Part shown: positions 49,492 through 62,724 of the stretch, piece after piece
Position numbering within the stretch: position 1 is the stretch's first letter
Layout: each line of letters starts with the position of its first letter
NCBI GenBank assembly: GCA_001695595.3
Contig: MBPM02000004.1
Span: forward strand, 186,001 to 250,000
DNA from: Plasmopara viticola
Lineage: Eukaryota > Oomycota > Peronosporomycetes > Peronosporales > Peronosporaceae
DNA length: 64,000 nucleotides
Direction: 5' to 3'
Made by a program: the position numbers and the translations under genes
The notes under the pieces: generated by a model
The model's database searches: none
Seen by the model: only the letters and a program-made list of their open reading frames with translations
Told to the model about the DNA's origin: nothing

Positions 49492-52400
49492 ATTGTGTTA
49501 CGCGGGTGTGAAATCAGTCTAGAATTTTTGTCATAAAATGTGACGATGGTGAGTCTACATACCTTATTCGAACAGGAGGCTACATAATTGGACCAGTAAC
49601 CACCTCTTTGGGATTTGAGCTTTTCTGAGACAATAATGGGTGCCCAAAGACAAATAAATGTTTTTTAACCAAGCATTGCTATGCCTGAATGCAAATGGAC
49701 TACAATTTTTGAGCTGCTATAATCGAAAAGGTACTCTGCGTACATGGCAATTGGTACCTCAAACATACAGCAACCGACAAGTTTATCGGGCTTTTGCGTG
49801 CAAAAGTATCGATCGAATTGAAGCACAAACTCAGTTTTGAACTGCGGTGCAATATAATCAGTATACTTTATACTGCAGGCCATCTCTTGTATGGGAAAAT
49901 CAACTCCACAACTCGTCAGCAATTTTTGGAAGCCATTTCATAATTCAATAGCTATTCAAAATCCTGTTTTGGAACAGTTCTTTATGTCATATAGTTTCAA
50001 GTCATTCAGTCAAACCTTAAATGCTTGGCCATCTGACAGTCGTAGTGACTTCTTCTGCTGTCATGCTGACAGACTTAATGACACGATAAGCGGGTCGTCG
50101 CTGGTAAACGCATTGATGATATCTCACCTCAAGAATCGCAATCTTTGAGGTCCAAGCGACATCACAACTTGTGCAGAAATATCTTGTCCACCTGTGGTTG
50201 TTGCCTCGCGACTTGACAAAGTTGCTCAGTAGGTCTAACTTAAAACAAATGTCAAGTGCGTGTTTCGAAAGTGGTCAAGATGCTTAATATCTTTAGACTC
50301 TTACAAGATATAGCAAGACTCATGAAGTGGAAGTTGCATGCGGTAGTTCGAGCTGACCAAAATAGCTCAAGGATAAAATCAATATAACACTCCAATACAA
50401 GAAACACGTCGCTGTTGCCAAATACTAGCACGACATCAATCGCTCGTCAAATTTTGTTCGGGCGCAAAAGATGTGAAGTTCCAAAACTGTGTAATTTGGT
50501 CAACGCAAGAGCTGCCATTTTTATTGCGCAAATTGATCAAAGTATCAATCCTGTCATATTCAACACATTCACAAGTCTGGATCCTAAAAAAATCGAGCCT
50601 CTTTTGCATTTAATCAGCAATTGTTTTCTTCACAATTGTCGTCGTATGTCACACTAGCTAAGCCGGACTCAGATCGTTCAAAAAAAATCTTCGCTGGACA
50701 TGAGTTGTCATTCCAGCTAGCAAAGCTTCAGTGTCAATCAAAATTTGGATATTTTTTTATTGTGTATAGAAGTACACACTGCCGTGTGATTTAATTGCGA
50801 TTCAGACAAGAAAAAAGCACCTCATAGCAGTTTATCACTTGCACAATCTTGGCAATCATTTTTTTATTCGTGTCAAGCATTAGGGGCTAATCCAACTCGC
50901 GCTGCTTCACCAGGAGTGAAAGAAGTTATTATCGTTCGTCCCCGAACTTTAATATTGTGTTCATTGGCTGTTACGTTCGAAGCTGTTCGTGACAGAAGTT
51001 GTGGGTATTGCCGAGCATTCTTTGAAAACACTCACGTACCAAAAAAAAATTATTGTTTCAATACCAAACTTGTACTTGTCGAATGTCGGCAAGACTGATA
51101 TGACGTAAATCACTCAGAGGTTCAAAATAACCAAAGTGTACACGATAGCGTTTAAACAAACAATGTTCCAACGCTCCAAACACCATAAAGCCACGCAACG
51201 CGAGCATTTTAGGAAAATAACGAGCAAGTTTCGACATGCGATTACCAAGTGCCGAATCCAAACTCACGCTTGACATGGTTAATGCTCGGACAAGCAAATC
51301 ATGTGTACTTATAATCCCAAAACTTTAAAACACATCACTGTGATGTGCTATCCGACATTATCTGTCATGTGCTTCCGTTTATCTAATAAGATCCTGAATG
51401 AGCGCAACTTTAAGTCCACCGCGCAGGGTATCGTGCTTTCTACAACCGTACTAAGCCGGTTTTGTTAAAAGTTCCCCGACATGTCGAGCCTTCCGGTACG
51501 ACACAAGCATAATGCTGAGCACGAAACTTATGTGCAACGCGAGAATCGAACGATTGACCTGCCACAACGCCCAGAAAAGCTTGTGCACCTTCCCAACGCT
51601 GCATGCCGCATTAAATTGTATAGGAGTTCTATTGCGTACACTAAGTGACATTTGTGGTGTCGGTAAACATTTCACTCGTCTAAACGTCCAAAGCATGAGT
51701 ACTAATGTTCTTTTGGCAGCAAACTTAAATCGTTTGATAGAGCGCATGTGCAATTACTGCGGTTAATAAATTTGCAAATATTTTTTTGGCAATAAACGCA
51801 TCCGCGCTTGATATCAAGAGTTAAGTCTTAGCCTATTATTTCTTTCTTTTGGGTGTGTACGGTGTTTCGAATGGTTGTTTTATTGTGTTGGTGTCTGAAG
51901 ACAGAAAGCTTTATAGTAGAAAAATCTTCGACTTGTATGCGCATCTTTGATAAACTGATATCATTAAGCCGATCAACATCTTTTTTAGAACCTTTGAGTG
52001 GTAGCATATAGAAAAAGCAAGGTTTTGCTTACCTTACCAAAATCAACGAGTAGGGGCATGCTGCTACATCGTCAGCACACATATATGGGATTTCTTTTCG
52101 TCCGATAACCTGCTCGCTCTGAACATGTTCAATATGATCCACATTACCCATAAAAATTCTTCCAATAGGGCCCGAAATTAAAAACCTTGGTGTAAGACAA
52201 TTAATTTTGGAGTCCTTGCTTCGGTCAAAAATTGGCGCTGTTCCGACGACATCAGATGACAACTTTGACTGCTGTTTTCGTGAACCAACATACTTACATT
52301 TCTCTATCAAAGAATAATACATCTACTGTGTTTGGCACAGTCAACGTATTAGCAAAAATATAGCTTCAAGCCTAAATTGTAGATTCGGTAGCATACTTCG

Positions 52401-55400
52401 TCGCAAGTAAACCTTCGTCATGAACAGGAAAGTTCTTTTCGGTAGCTTGATGTTTAGGTCTTGAACTGTGCTCACCCCATTCCTTCCCTCGGCGCTTACT
52501 TGCACAGCTGCTGTGCTTAAAGCAGAAGTTTATGCGGCACACACGACATAAAAAGGTAGACCTGGATCTGGCAAGACCATGGCTAACGACCCTCGCTGAC
52601 TCTTCCGAGTACTTTTTCGTATTAAACCATGTATGTCTGTATGCTTTGTGAGACCTGATCAAGTGTTGCGAACGCACTCAAAAGCCACTATACATGACCA
52701 AATGCTTTCAAAGATACCGCTTCAAGTGGTGACGAAGGCTGGTCATGTTTGTCGAAAAAGAAGCCAAGTAGATACCTTCTATCAGACAATACCTTAAAAA
52801 AAAGTCGAACCGTTTACCGTCAATGTATTTTTTAACACAATCGTCTCAAAACGTGTCGTCTATCTCGAGAATTGTGGCTGCATTCAGGTAAATATGAGCA
52901 TGTACGATACGTTCCCTTAGCCGTTTGGCTCTCTGACGCATTATATTGAGGAAATTTTCTTTCCCGAACCATCGTCTTCTCTAGCTCTGCACGAAAGATT
53001 GCTTCAATGTAACATTATTAAATAAGGTCACTACTGTGTCACGCAGTATTGATGAGCCAAGTCAATTTTACGGCGTACGATATATCGACAACTTTTAAAT
53101 ATCAAGAAATCATTTTGTGCACTTAGTGCCGTCTGAGCAGTCTATTATTACCGCTATATTGGATTGAATAATAAATGGTCGCTTCTTCTGGTCCAATGAC
53201 CAATGTCGTCGGCCTTGTCGACTTAATTGATTTTTAAACGGATTACCAATCTCGATCAAGTAGTCTTTTCACGGCAGGTATAGGTCTCAAGTTTTTTTTG
53301 CTGTTGCTACAAGCGTATTTCTTGCAACTATGTCTACCAGAATTTTCCGTCAAGTTGAGACGCCTTGTGCTGCACGATAGGTGTCTTGCGATGTTTTTGA
53401 TATTATAGGACGTTGGGTATCGTATTTGTGTCAATCGATCGGGAATTGGCGATTCAACGCCTAGACGATTAGCAAAGAGCTGTGCTCATCATAGCCCCCA
53501 CTCAGCAAATACGCTTTAGTAGAGCAGCGCTTTAACTTGCACTGCATGCATGACATACAGCGAGCCCTTCTCAGTTGCTCAGGGAGCATTCCTTGTGCAT
53601 TTTAAGGCTCTTACTCGTGCTGTCATGATCTAAAGACTGACATATCTATCCTTTTTATCACGACCGTTGCTTGGTGGGTTAATACAATATTGTAGAACCC
53701 TGTCCACAATATCTGGGCTGAAAGCCTGCCACTCCACGTTCAGTGATAGAGCCTCGCTAATAATGTTTGTCTAAAAGCCTTTAATGTCATCAGAAGGAAG
53801 TGGACCTAGGTCATCCTAATTTCACTGTTTTCAAAAATGTATGGTCAGTGTTGACAATAGTTTGACAATAATTTGACAAAAGTTTAGATGTCGCATGCAA
53901 AATTAAAGCCGTGCATACGCATGGCAAGTCTATCGTCGTCATAAGAAGTTTCATTTGTCAGTTTTAAGCAACCTGACCCGAAACAAGATAATTGCGCGTG
54001 CCCATGCTCATCAGGCTGTACTTTTGCACATCCATTGGCATAGTCTAAAATTTTGCATTCGACGCGTGTTTTATCCGGTAGAAACAAAACTGTGAAGTGT
54101 CCGCAGTTATATTATAGAGGAATCCTGCCGTTGTTTTTCCAAATGGATTAATCTTTTTTTATAAAATCGGAGAAATGTTTTGCGAAGCCTGTGTAACCAA
54201 TTTTTGTTTGGATAGCCGGATCATTCTGTAAGGTATTATTTAAGTTGTAGCATAGACCAAAATCATATTTTTCGGAATTCACACGAAGACCATGGCTGCT
54301 TACGGCAGTCGAGAAATGAAAGTTGCTCTAAAATATGATCAAATTTGTTAATGGAAGCATTTCATTAATTGATTTGCACAACCTTATAATTTTGTGAGCG
54401 TCTTAATGAGTTTTTAGCGCCGACGAGACATTCTTTGAATGGTCACAAGCGGGAATATTGTCCAATTATACGTGGGCAAAAGCTTGTAGTGGTAGAAACA
54501 CTTATATGACCAAACAAAAGCGCGACATTAATGCGCTTGATCGTTCTTTTAGCTCAATCAACTATGCTTATAGTCGACCACTTAGGCGTAATGGCCGCCA
54601 TGCAAGTAGATTTTACATTTCAGATTCAGATTTGGAAAGTACTATCTGCCAAATCTTTTGCACTACAAAATTGTACCTGGACACGTGTCAAGTACTCCAT
54701 CGCTTGTGTGTATAAATGCATAGATGTACAGTTTAGCTTCGTAATCATATAATCATTGCTTCTGTTCGTTCGGAAACTTGTTAGTGGCGAATGCGAAGCC
54801 TAGATCTCTGTCATACTCTACTTTTGGAGAAGAAGACATTTAATGTTTACATCCATCATGTGTCAAATACTACTTTTGAGTAGATTCTGGTACTTGAACA
54901 ACCTCGAGTTCAATCCTCCCAACGTGCTAGAGGTTTATTGATTGTTTTCTCGACGCCCTATCCGATAATTCATTGAGTTTGTATTATGCCAGATCTTAAA
55001 TACTAAAAGAATTTTGTGAGCTCAGACAAGGCGTACGCTGTTACACAAAAACGACGGAGGATCTAATTATATTCACGAGTGAAATGTCCATATCAAGGAA
55101 GATTACTTTAGATATTTTCAGCTCATTATCAAAGCACGCCTGCCGCGACACAACGAGTAATTAGTTTAACAAATATCTCTGAGAATTAGGATTCTCTGTT
55201 AGTCTTGGAAGTGCTCGTGATTTCCAAAAAAAAATATGTATCGCATATTTCCACATGTGTTACTTACTATTCGTAGACCACTGTTGCTAGCACCTTTGAG
55301 AACATCTTCGGCTCACTCAGCCGTTAATGCCGCAAGAGATAGTTTTTTAATTTGGCTATTGAAGCTTCGCAGACGCCATACGCAGAAGAGATGTCAAATT

Positions 55401-56365
55401 AACTTTATTCTTCGGGTGTCAATTATCCAGCCTTCTTTCGAAAAGCTGTACTTGTTTATTTTAGAGACACGGCATGCTGCCAATGTATCCCACGTCTTAC
55501 AGCCACGTCATTTTTTACCCTATAGACGTTCAAAGTTTCCCAATAGAAAGTTTAACTGAAAAGTCACTAAACTTTTCTTTGCTTAATCGTAGGAAGCCGT
55601 CAAGCTGTTTTGCTTGACCGCAATCATTTCCTGGTGCAAGAAGGTGCTCGACAAGATGAAGTCTTTACAGCGGTAGAGATGGCGATCGCGCTGGAACCGG
55701 TCGTCAAAAGTCATGAGACAACCGGATCCACCGCGACCACCATCTCCCATCACTATGTTACCGTTTGTGGAAACACATGAATCCCTTTCTCGTGTGGCAA
55801 AAGTTCTCCTTTCATAAAATCAGCACCAAGAAATACAGAGCATTTAGGTCATCTTAAATGAATTGTATGCTGTCATCAGATTTATATATGCACTAAGAAG
55901 AGCATTATTGAATCGAAAAGGTGAATATTTTAAATACCAGTATTCATGACCAGTCTTGCTTTTTGTATTCACCATATACACCGGCTTACTCACACATCCC
56001 CCGTTAGACATGCCAAAAACGAGGTGTGTGGTACCTGACACGTACTAAAGTGAGGTAATATGTACCGATGATCGGAGTAAGCAATCAACGAAATGCTTGA
56101 ACAAAAGATATAAATGAGCCGAGGTGCAGAGCTTGAAAATGAAGGAGATGATGTGCCTTGAAATCGTCAGAAAAATGTTGATCAATTCATTTAAAAGATG
56201 ACTTGAGATAAGAGTTAAGGATCTTGACGGCGCATCAAACGCACATACATGTCTTTTTGGTAAAATAGTAGGCCAGGATATAGAAATTATGTCATCGCAG
56301 ACGCTGACGAGTGCAAACAAACGCATCGCAAGGAAGGAAGGCAAGAATATGCAATAAAAAAAGGA
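49492..56365. other. Long gene-free stretch between two half-elements
   Basis: About 6.9 kb with no reading frame above 107 codons. A minus-strand frame at 52677-52372 has a CRVCRINFC cysteine cluster that hints at a transposase zinc tail, but nothing around it supports that. A plus-strand cluster of short frames at 49891-51098 could be a decayed gene in several phases, which I cannot identify. Confidence 0.45.
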
Positions 56366-56368
56366 GAA

Positions 56369-56751
56369 CGGACAGATTACCGTCATCACCGGTGCCGGTA
56401 TCGGCTTTAACGCAGATTGTTATGATGTTTCCAATTTACATATGCAGTAGTACTATTTATTGGTGTAGGCGATTATACAGTTTACAAATAGAAGACAGTT
56501 CCAGATGTCTCGTAATCACTGGGAACCAAGGGACCTAATTGGCTTCAAGAAATCTAGGATGTGTAAAAAGCCGGATGGAATAAAGAATAACGATAGCTTT
56601 AAGGATAGTAGCAGTAGATGGCTGAGAGCCACCAGTGAGGCTGTAGCAAATTTGACTTCTCAAATTGCTTTAAGCCGCAAACACTTTTTCTCTTCTGCGA
56701 CTTAACCTCACCCACGCCTCAGCCTGCCGACTTTAATCATCTCCCTCTGCA
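56369..56751 (+). repeat. LTR of the second gypsy family (5' LTR)
   Basis: Aligns by eye to 49083-49491 with many substitutions, for example around TACATATGCAGTAG and the shared GACTTTAATCA near the end. It ends CTCTGCA and is followed after 2 bp by CAGTAGCACTTGT, nearly the same primer-binding-like word that follows the other element's LTR. The start is approximate, and an A/G-rich run precedes it. Confidence 0.7.
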
Positions 56752-56753
56752 TA

Positions 56754-58990
56754 CAGTAGCACTTGTCGTTGAAGAGTATAAGGCACGGGTGCTTGTGGCC
56801 ACAAAGTGAGAAGCGGGGCATTCTGTATGTTTTAGTACGATCCACATAGCAGGAAGTACTCGATTACAAAAGGTTTATTTACAACACGAACTTAACATTC
56901 AGTGGTTGGTTAGTGTGGTTGCACGCTAGTGTGGAACATATATCTGGAACTTCTCCAGTTGGTCTGTAGTTTTGTGTTTTTGCGTTTCGATAAATCCCGG
57001 CCCACTTCTGAAAACACGGAGAATAACTTTCAGATAAAGCTACTCACTTGGCTGTGCTCGATCTACATTCAATACTACTGAGCTGTTTCGTTCGGCTTTG
57101 TTCTATGGAATAACGAAAGACTAATGTAGCTCGCTCTGCAGCAACGAGACAAGACACACTGTCCATGCACCAGTTTCCGTAGTATCTTACTCAGCGGTAA
57201 CAGCAATACCAATCCCAGGTGCAATCATAAATGCTAGCCCAAAGCCAACAGTCTAATGAGCGCTTCGAGTTTTTCGTTGCAACAAGAGGCGAGCAGAGAA
57301 AAAGATCCTCCTGTTCAAAAAGGGAATTTTGGCAAAGATATAAAATTATAATCTTCGTAACGAAACAGTACTACACCGACAAGCGCCACTTGATGACAAC
57401 AGAGTCGTCTGACTTTGTGACGCTTAACTTTGGTAATATTGGCAAAGCCGTACCAAATTGGTACCATGCCTTTATCGCCGACAGCGAGCGCTTGAACGTA
57501 CACAAGACAGAGAAATTGTTTTAACACCAGATGCGCACACGCTCATGGCCTAAGATTTTCGAGTATGGTTTTCGGGAACAAATGTTGCCTTAAAAACAAA
57601 GAAAAGCTAGCCATGAATACGTCTCCATATTTCAAGACCTGATGTCTTAAATTGAATTAGAAATGAGTGGATCGAAAAAGCTATAATTTTTCAAATCAAA
57701 AATTAGAAGATACTGCAGCGAATTTCATAGAAGAGAGTCTGAGAACTTTCTAGGAGGCCATTGAAATTGCCTCCAACTTCGAGTTTGCGCATTACTCGGG
57801 CAGGCCAAATCGTATATCAACCAAGTCGTTCAAAACGATGCCTACAGAATCAGGATATCGTGCAAACAAGTCACAACCTCAGAAACAATAGCGTTTTGAA
57901 AAGAGGCAGGACAAACACGACAGCTTAGCAAAATCGCCAGCATGTAACAATTGTGGCGTTGTCGGCCAGATATCACCGCAATGTACTGCTTTTAAATGTA
58001 AGGAAGCGAATCGTTGTACTAGTGGTGCACTTCATGTTATGTTCAAAGCTGAAGCTCAAGCTTTTATAGACACTAGTAAGAAATGACCTTGTCACCGTCT
58101 TCATCGACAAAGGATGTAATCTCAAAAGCTTATCCAAAGACTTGGTGAAGCGACTTGAGCTCCAAGTAATCAAGAATAAGAGGATGCAAGTTTACTTTGA
58201 TTTCGACCAGGCTGTTCACCGCCCTCGACGAACGGTGCACATGAACTTCCAGATACCTGGTTTTCTTATTACATCGGAAACGCTCCATGTCATTCCTGCT
58301 TCTTAAAATAAGGCTTCGTGAGCAAAATCCAGATATCAACTGGACTACAGGGAGCATATCTCCTTGTATCAACACAAAGCAACAAGCAGAAATTCGACGA
58401 AAACCGCATAATCAAAGCAACGAAAGGCTTAAATATTTCAGATCCACGAGATTTTCGATCACTATCGGCAACAAGTCCATTATGAGAAATTGCGTCACGA
58501 CAAAGACATTGAAGCTGTATTTGTCGTCGACCCCCATTAATAAAAAAAAGCCAAGCGATTTAAGAAATCAAAAATGGGAATCACTCCAGGAAAAAAAATT
58601 GCGTTGTATGAAAAGGTACGCGAACACAGTATTCCGCACGTAGCTTTTAAGCGAGACATCTTTAGTTCAGGAAAGCACAAAAATTTGCTCAAAATCTATT
58701 ACCAATCCAATATCCGGCAAACAATGGCGCCAGTGTCCCGAACAGAGCAGGAAAATTCAAGAATGAAGCAAAGAAATTGTCCAAGATGGCATCATTCGAC
58801 CAAGGACGTCTGCCTTCTTGACAGCAACGTTTTGTGTCGAGAAGCCTGTATAGGTTGGCGAAGTGTGCACGATTATCGTCAGCCAAATCAAGCGACGATC
58901 TTTCCGGCAAAACCGATGCCGCGTAAGGAAGACACATCGAACTCTATGTCCGGAAGCATTGGTTTTCGTGCATGGACCTACTTTGTAGTT
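56754..58990 (+). mobile_element. 5' half of a gypsy element (second family): gag, protease, RT start
   Basis: After the LTR and primer site, a gag-like region ends in a knuckle CNNCGVVGQISPQC (about 57940-57985). Gln replaces the zinc-binding His there. A protease region with stops follows (about 58000-58280). Next is the block REQNPDINWTTGSISP (about 58315-58360), typical of the segment linking protease to reverse transcriptase. The reverse transcriptase start is broken by a frame change, with VHDYRQPNQATIFPAKPMPRKED at about 58870-58935. The match fades at about 58990, before the catalytic YLDD box. It is a degenerate, truncated copy. Confidence 0.8.
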
Positions 58991-61474
58991 AATATCGTAT
59001 TAAATTGCGTGAATCGGATACCCTTTTTTCGGCTTTTCAGACCCAAGGTGGTTTATTCGAATATCTAGTAACTCTTATGGAACTGAGCGGAAGCACGGGT
59101 TGTTTAAATGGCTTTTACAGAAAGTCTTTCGAGATTTAAGGGATGTAATGAGAATCTGTTTGACGACATTAACTGGTGCTGCTCTACTTTTCTCATGATC
59201 AAAGGCTGGGGAGCCGGTATAAGCACTAACTTTCATTGAACGTGGCTGATCGGGTGAAGCTGAAAGCATAGATCTATTGCTTGCCGTGTGACATATTAAA
59301 GCTGCAACCTTTTTCAAGTGCATCACTCTAGATTTTGACACGCACACCTTCACGTGTGACTAAAGCTTAGTCGCATTGATTGTAGCTGCATATTCCACGA
59401 GAATGATGGATAGTTACGAATTCGACCAAAGTTCGTGCGTTTTGGTCGGCTGCGCGATGCCGTCTAAGAAGACAAAGTGCTTTGAACGGACATCGCGCAG
59501 TCGTCTTAAGAAGCACTTGTTGGTAAATCACGACATTACCTCAGTAAGATTTATAAAGTACAATTTGGACAGAAAAATTTGCCCTTTTAAAGGTTATCTT
59601 AAAAAACCTTTATAATGCAAAGTGATAAAGAATTGTCCGTCGTGCACCAATCTTAAAAAACTTTTTTTAACAGAAAGCTAGAATTTAATATTCTCTATCT
59701 AGTATAGATTATTCAACTCGTTGTCGTGTCTTGTCACTCCTCACTAATATATTCGATGGCACAAGCATAATTAAATCTTGCAGAGGTACAAGCCGTGGGC
59801 TTCGGTCGCGTGTCAAAGTGAAGTGAAAAATTGTACGACGGTTTGACGGTCCCGAAGTTCCTTTCGTATACGCCACACAAGATTTTCTCGTAAAGGTGCG
59901 ACGTTGGTGAGCGTACTGCCAGACGCGATGGCCTAAAATGACCGGGATGTTATCTTTTTTAATTGTCCTCCTCATTCTCGTCAGATCCGCCGCCTAAACT
60001 GTAAGTGGACCTAGCAATACCCGAGGATGGGTCGGTCACAAAGTTAATTGCTTCCTGAGTTGACGATTTTGCTAATTCAACTCACTTTGCGAGCTGTCAT
60101 CTTTGACCTTTGTTCCTGGTTATCACCATTAGTGACAATATTAATAAAGACATCTCAGGTCAGGTCTTACTCGCAAAAGTCGTCGCGACTTTCTGATCTA
60201 TACGGTAAAGATCTTTTAGATGACATGTTAGCTAGGAACAGGCTATCTTTGACTCTGTTATCTTCCAAGCAGAACTTGCAATATATAAAATTCTCGACAA
60301 GTCTTACACTATTTAAGACTTACCTTGGACGAATCGATATTGTCGCAAACTTGATGCTTCCTTGTAGACTTTGGAGCCGAAGAGATGGGCTTGTGTTCGG
60401 AGGAGTACCCGTAACGCTCCCTACAAACTTCGTTGCCTTAAAGAAGAGATGTCTGCGCTAAGCTGGAATGGGAGAGTGGTATGCACGCGTTTTCCGTCGA
60501 GGCGAAATGTGCGTTTTTCAAAATCTAGTTTGATGCCCGAACAACTCTTCGGCGGGCGAATTACAATTTGTTCTCGCCATTAACACCGCATACAAAGCCT
60601 GTATGCAAGCGCATTCAAAGAGCAGATGTTGTCTTTGTATGAAGGCGTCTGTAAATAATAAAGCAAGTAATCTTGGGGTTGGAACGCATTCCTCTCTTTT
60701 TTGATGTAATTCAAGTCTTAGAAGAGGGAGCCGGCCGATAAATCCGAGCTTCTTGACTTTAAGCTGACTTGACGTAACAAGAAGCCTTGAAAGAATGGTT
60801 GCTTCTGATGCACAACAAAAGCCAATCGGCATTTAACCTTTTTGCGTAATGGGAAGCTTTTAAACGGTACTTCTGGAACCGTTAAAAGGCAGCCTAAATT
60901 GCGCCAGAGAGTTTAGTTGCTTATCAGAAAATACAAGTAGCGCAAAAGTGCATTCAATAGGTCAGTATTTCATCTCCAGCATGCTGTCCGTCCATTTTCT
61001 GAAGACCAAAGATCGTAGAGAGTTGTTCACGGTAGATCAAATATGCTCTAACGTGCCTCCTCCATGTAACGTGGTGTGTGGGTCTAAAAGAACAATTGAT
61101 CCATCGCGAATTAGCAACAACCGTGCGTGTACTTTTGACACCGCATCTATCGTACTCATTCATTCGGTGTCACAAGGAGCCAGAAGTCAAGGATGGCTTG
61201 TATCAGAATTGGGAATACCCTTACGTACTTACCAGTACTACTGGTATGTGCGACTTCTTAGGTGACAATCTCAGACCGCCTTAAGCAAAGTCCATTACGT
61301 CCGCGACGTATCATTACAATCAGTATTTGATCAAAAAAGCCTTTCTTGGACTTTTAACAACCCAAAGTTTGACCACATTTGGCGTGTTTGTTTACGTCCG
61401 CGAGATAAGAGTACAATTTTCTCCGGTGACATCTTACCTTCGATATGCCTCGGCTATGGCATCATGTTTAGCCA
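58991..61474. other. Gene-free degenerate stretch
   Basis: Frames at 60048-60461 (plus, 137 codons) and 60832-60518 (minus) overlap, and neither has a recognisable domain. No gene is called. Confidence 0.4.
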
Positions 61475-61788
61475 GTGGTGACGCCCTCCTCTCAAGCGCG
61501 GGGGCTAAATGCTCGCGCGCTTCGGGCAGGTGCTCTCGGGCATCTGCAAGTCTCTAACGAGTCTCACCCTCGATGCGACAATCTCCAGCACCAGAGCGCC
61601 ACCTGGGCTCTTACCAAGTCAGAGCTAAACAAAATGATGGAAGACCCTCACGACCTCGGTGCTGGCTGCACTGCCCGCCGAATGAGACCCGACGTGTGCG
61701 GACAACACTCTAGGCCGTGGTCTAGCCAGACTGAGCCTAGCACGTGCATAACTTGGCAACGCGATAACGTAATACATTACATTACATT
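61475..61788 (+). mobile_element. SINE-like retroposon, copy 4 (5'-truncated by about 12 bp)
   Basis: Same unit as at 2458 and 19994, from GGTGACGCCC to ATACATTACATTACATT. The AAAAGGTTGG head is missing and I find no convincing target duplication. The 119-codon frame across it (61475-61834) is a by-product of the repeat. Confidence 0.8.
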
Positions 61789-62720
61789 GGGGTTACACAA
61801 TAATCCAGCGTTTGGTCAAGAAACCGCGAGCTAAGTACGAAGCAATCGTTTTTTTGAATTGCAACGGCTTACATACAATCTTGTCAAATCGGTTAAACTG
61901 CATCCAAAACTTTGTTAAGCGAGATTGCCGCGCTACTTCACAAGAAACCTATGGTGCCTATTCAAGGGCTGTTGCTTCACTACGCACTCCGCATATAAGT
62001 GGTGCTGACTATGGCCATCATGAATCACAGGAGATGACCATTTTTGCCTCAACCTTTGGCCTTTTTGTTGAGAAGCAAGCGCTCCTACGAGGCCAAGCTT
62101 ATGCACTTTCGATTGCTCTTCGGGTCGTGCGTGGCGGTCAGGCCATAGGCGACCTTGAACTGTCCAGGAGAAGATAAACTATAATCATGTAATTCATGAG
62201 ATTTATAGTCGGATCCCCCGCAGATCTCAGAGCGATGTGGCTGAATCGTGTTGAAAAGTCACTTCCTTTCGTAGTGAGCTCCAGCAGCTCAATGCCCTTT
62301 GCCTTATGGGTGGTATAAATACGATTCATTAAATGCTTCTCTACAGGAATTTCGCTTTCATGTAAGTAACGAAGTCGCTACACTTACGCTAAAAGCAGCA
62401 GCAGACCCAACGCCAGATCACGCGTGTCATTAATCTGTGCAACTTTTGCCACGACAGAAGCGATGATGGTTTGATCAATAGTATATAACGATGGCGTCGT
62501 AGAGGAAATTAATGAAATGTGATCTTGTACAATCATTTATCTAAGCACTGGTAATGATGACCAATAAATTTTTACAATAATTTTAATTAGAGTCAATTTT
62601 TTAAGCAATTACGTTTAACTTATCTCAATCGACACCTCAAATATATCGCGCAACACAAAAAAGTCCGCTCTAAGTGCCAATGGCAGTGTTATTCTCATCG
62701 TTTTGAGTATTTGCCACCAT
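61789..62720. other. Stretch without a supported gene
   Basis: A 121-codon plus-strand frame (61812-62177) opens just after the SINE-like tail. It has no domain I recognise and no promoter match that I see, so I leave it uncalled. The rest is the 3' flank of the minus-strand C2 gene. Confidence 0.35.
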
Positions 62721-62724
62721 CTTT

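Noticed and set aside
52372..52677. Minus-strand frame with CRVCRINFC cysteines, resembling a transposase zinc tail
   Set aside because: Upstream minus-strand sequence shows no transposase core that I can read. Too weak to call.
60048..60461. 137-codon frame
   Set aside because: Overlapped by other frames, Leu/Ser-rich low-information composition, no known motif.
61475..61834. 119-codon frame across SINE-like copy 4, and the similar 80-codon frame at 2473-2715
   Set aside because: Both are the same repeat read in one phase. Copies differ by indels and stops and the repeat has SINE hallmarks.
61812..62177. 121-codon frame after the SINE-like tail
   Set aside because: No recognisable domain, no promoter match seen and isolated. 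It could be chance in a less A+T-rich patch.
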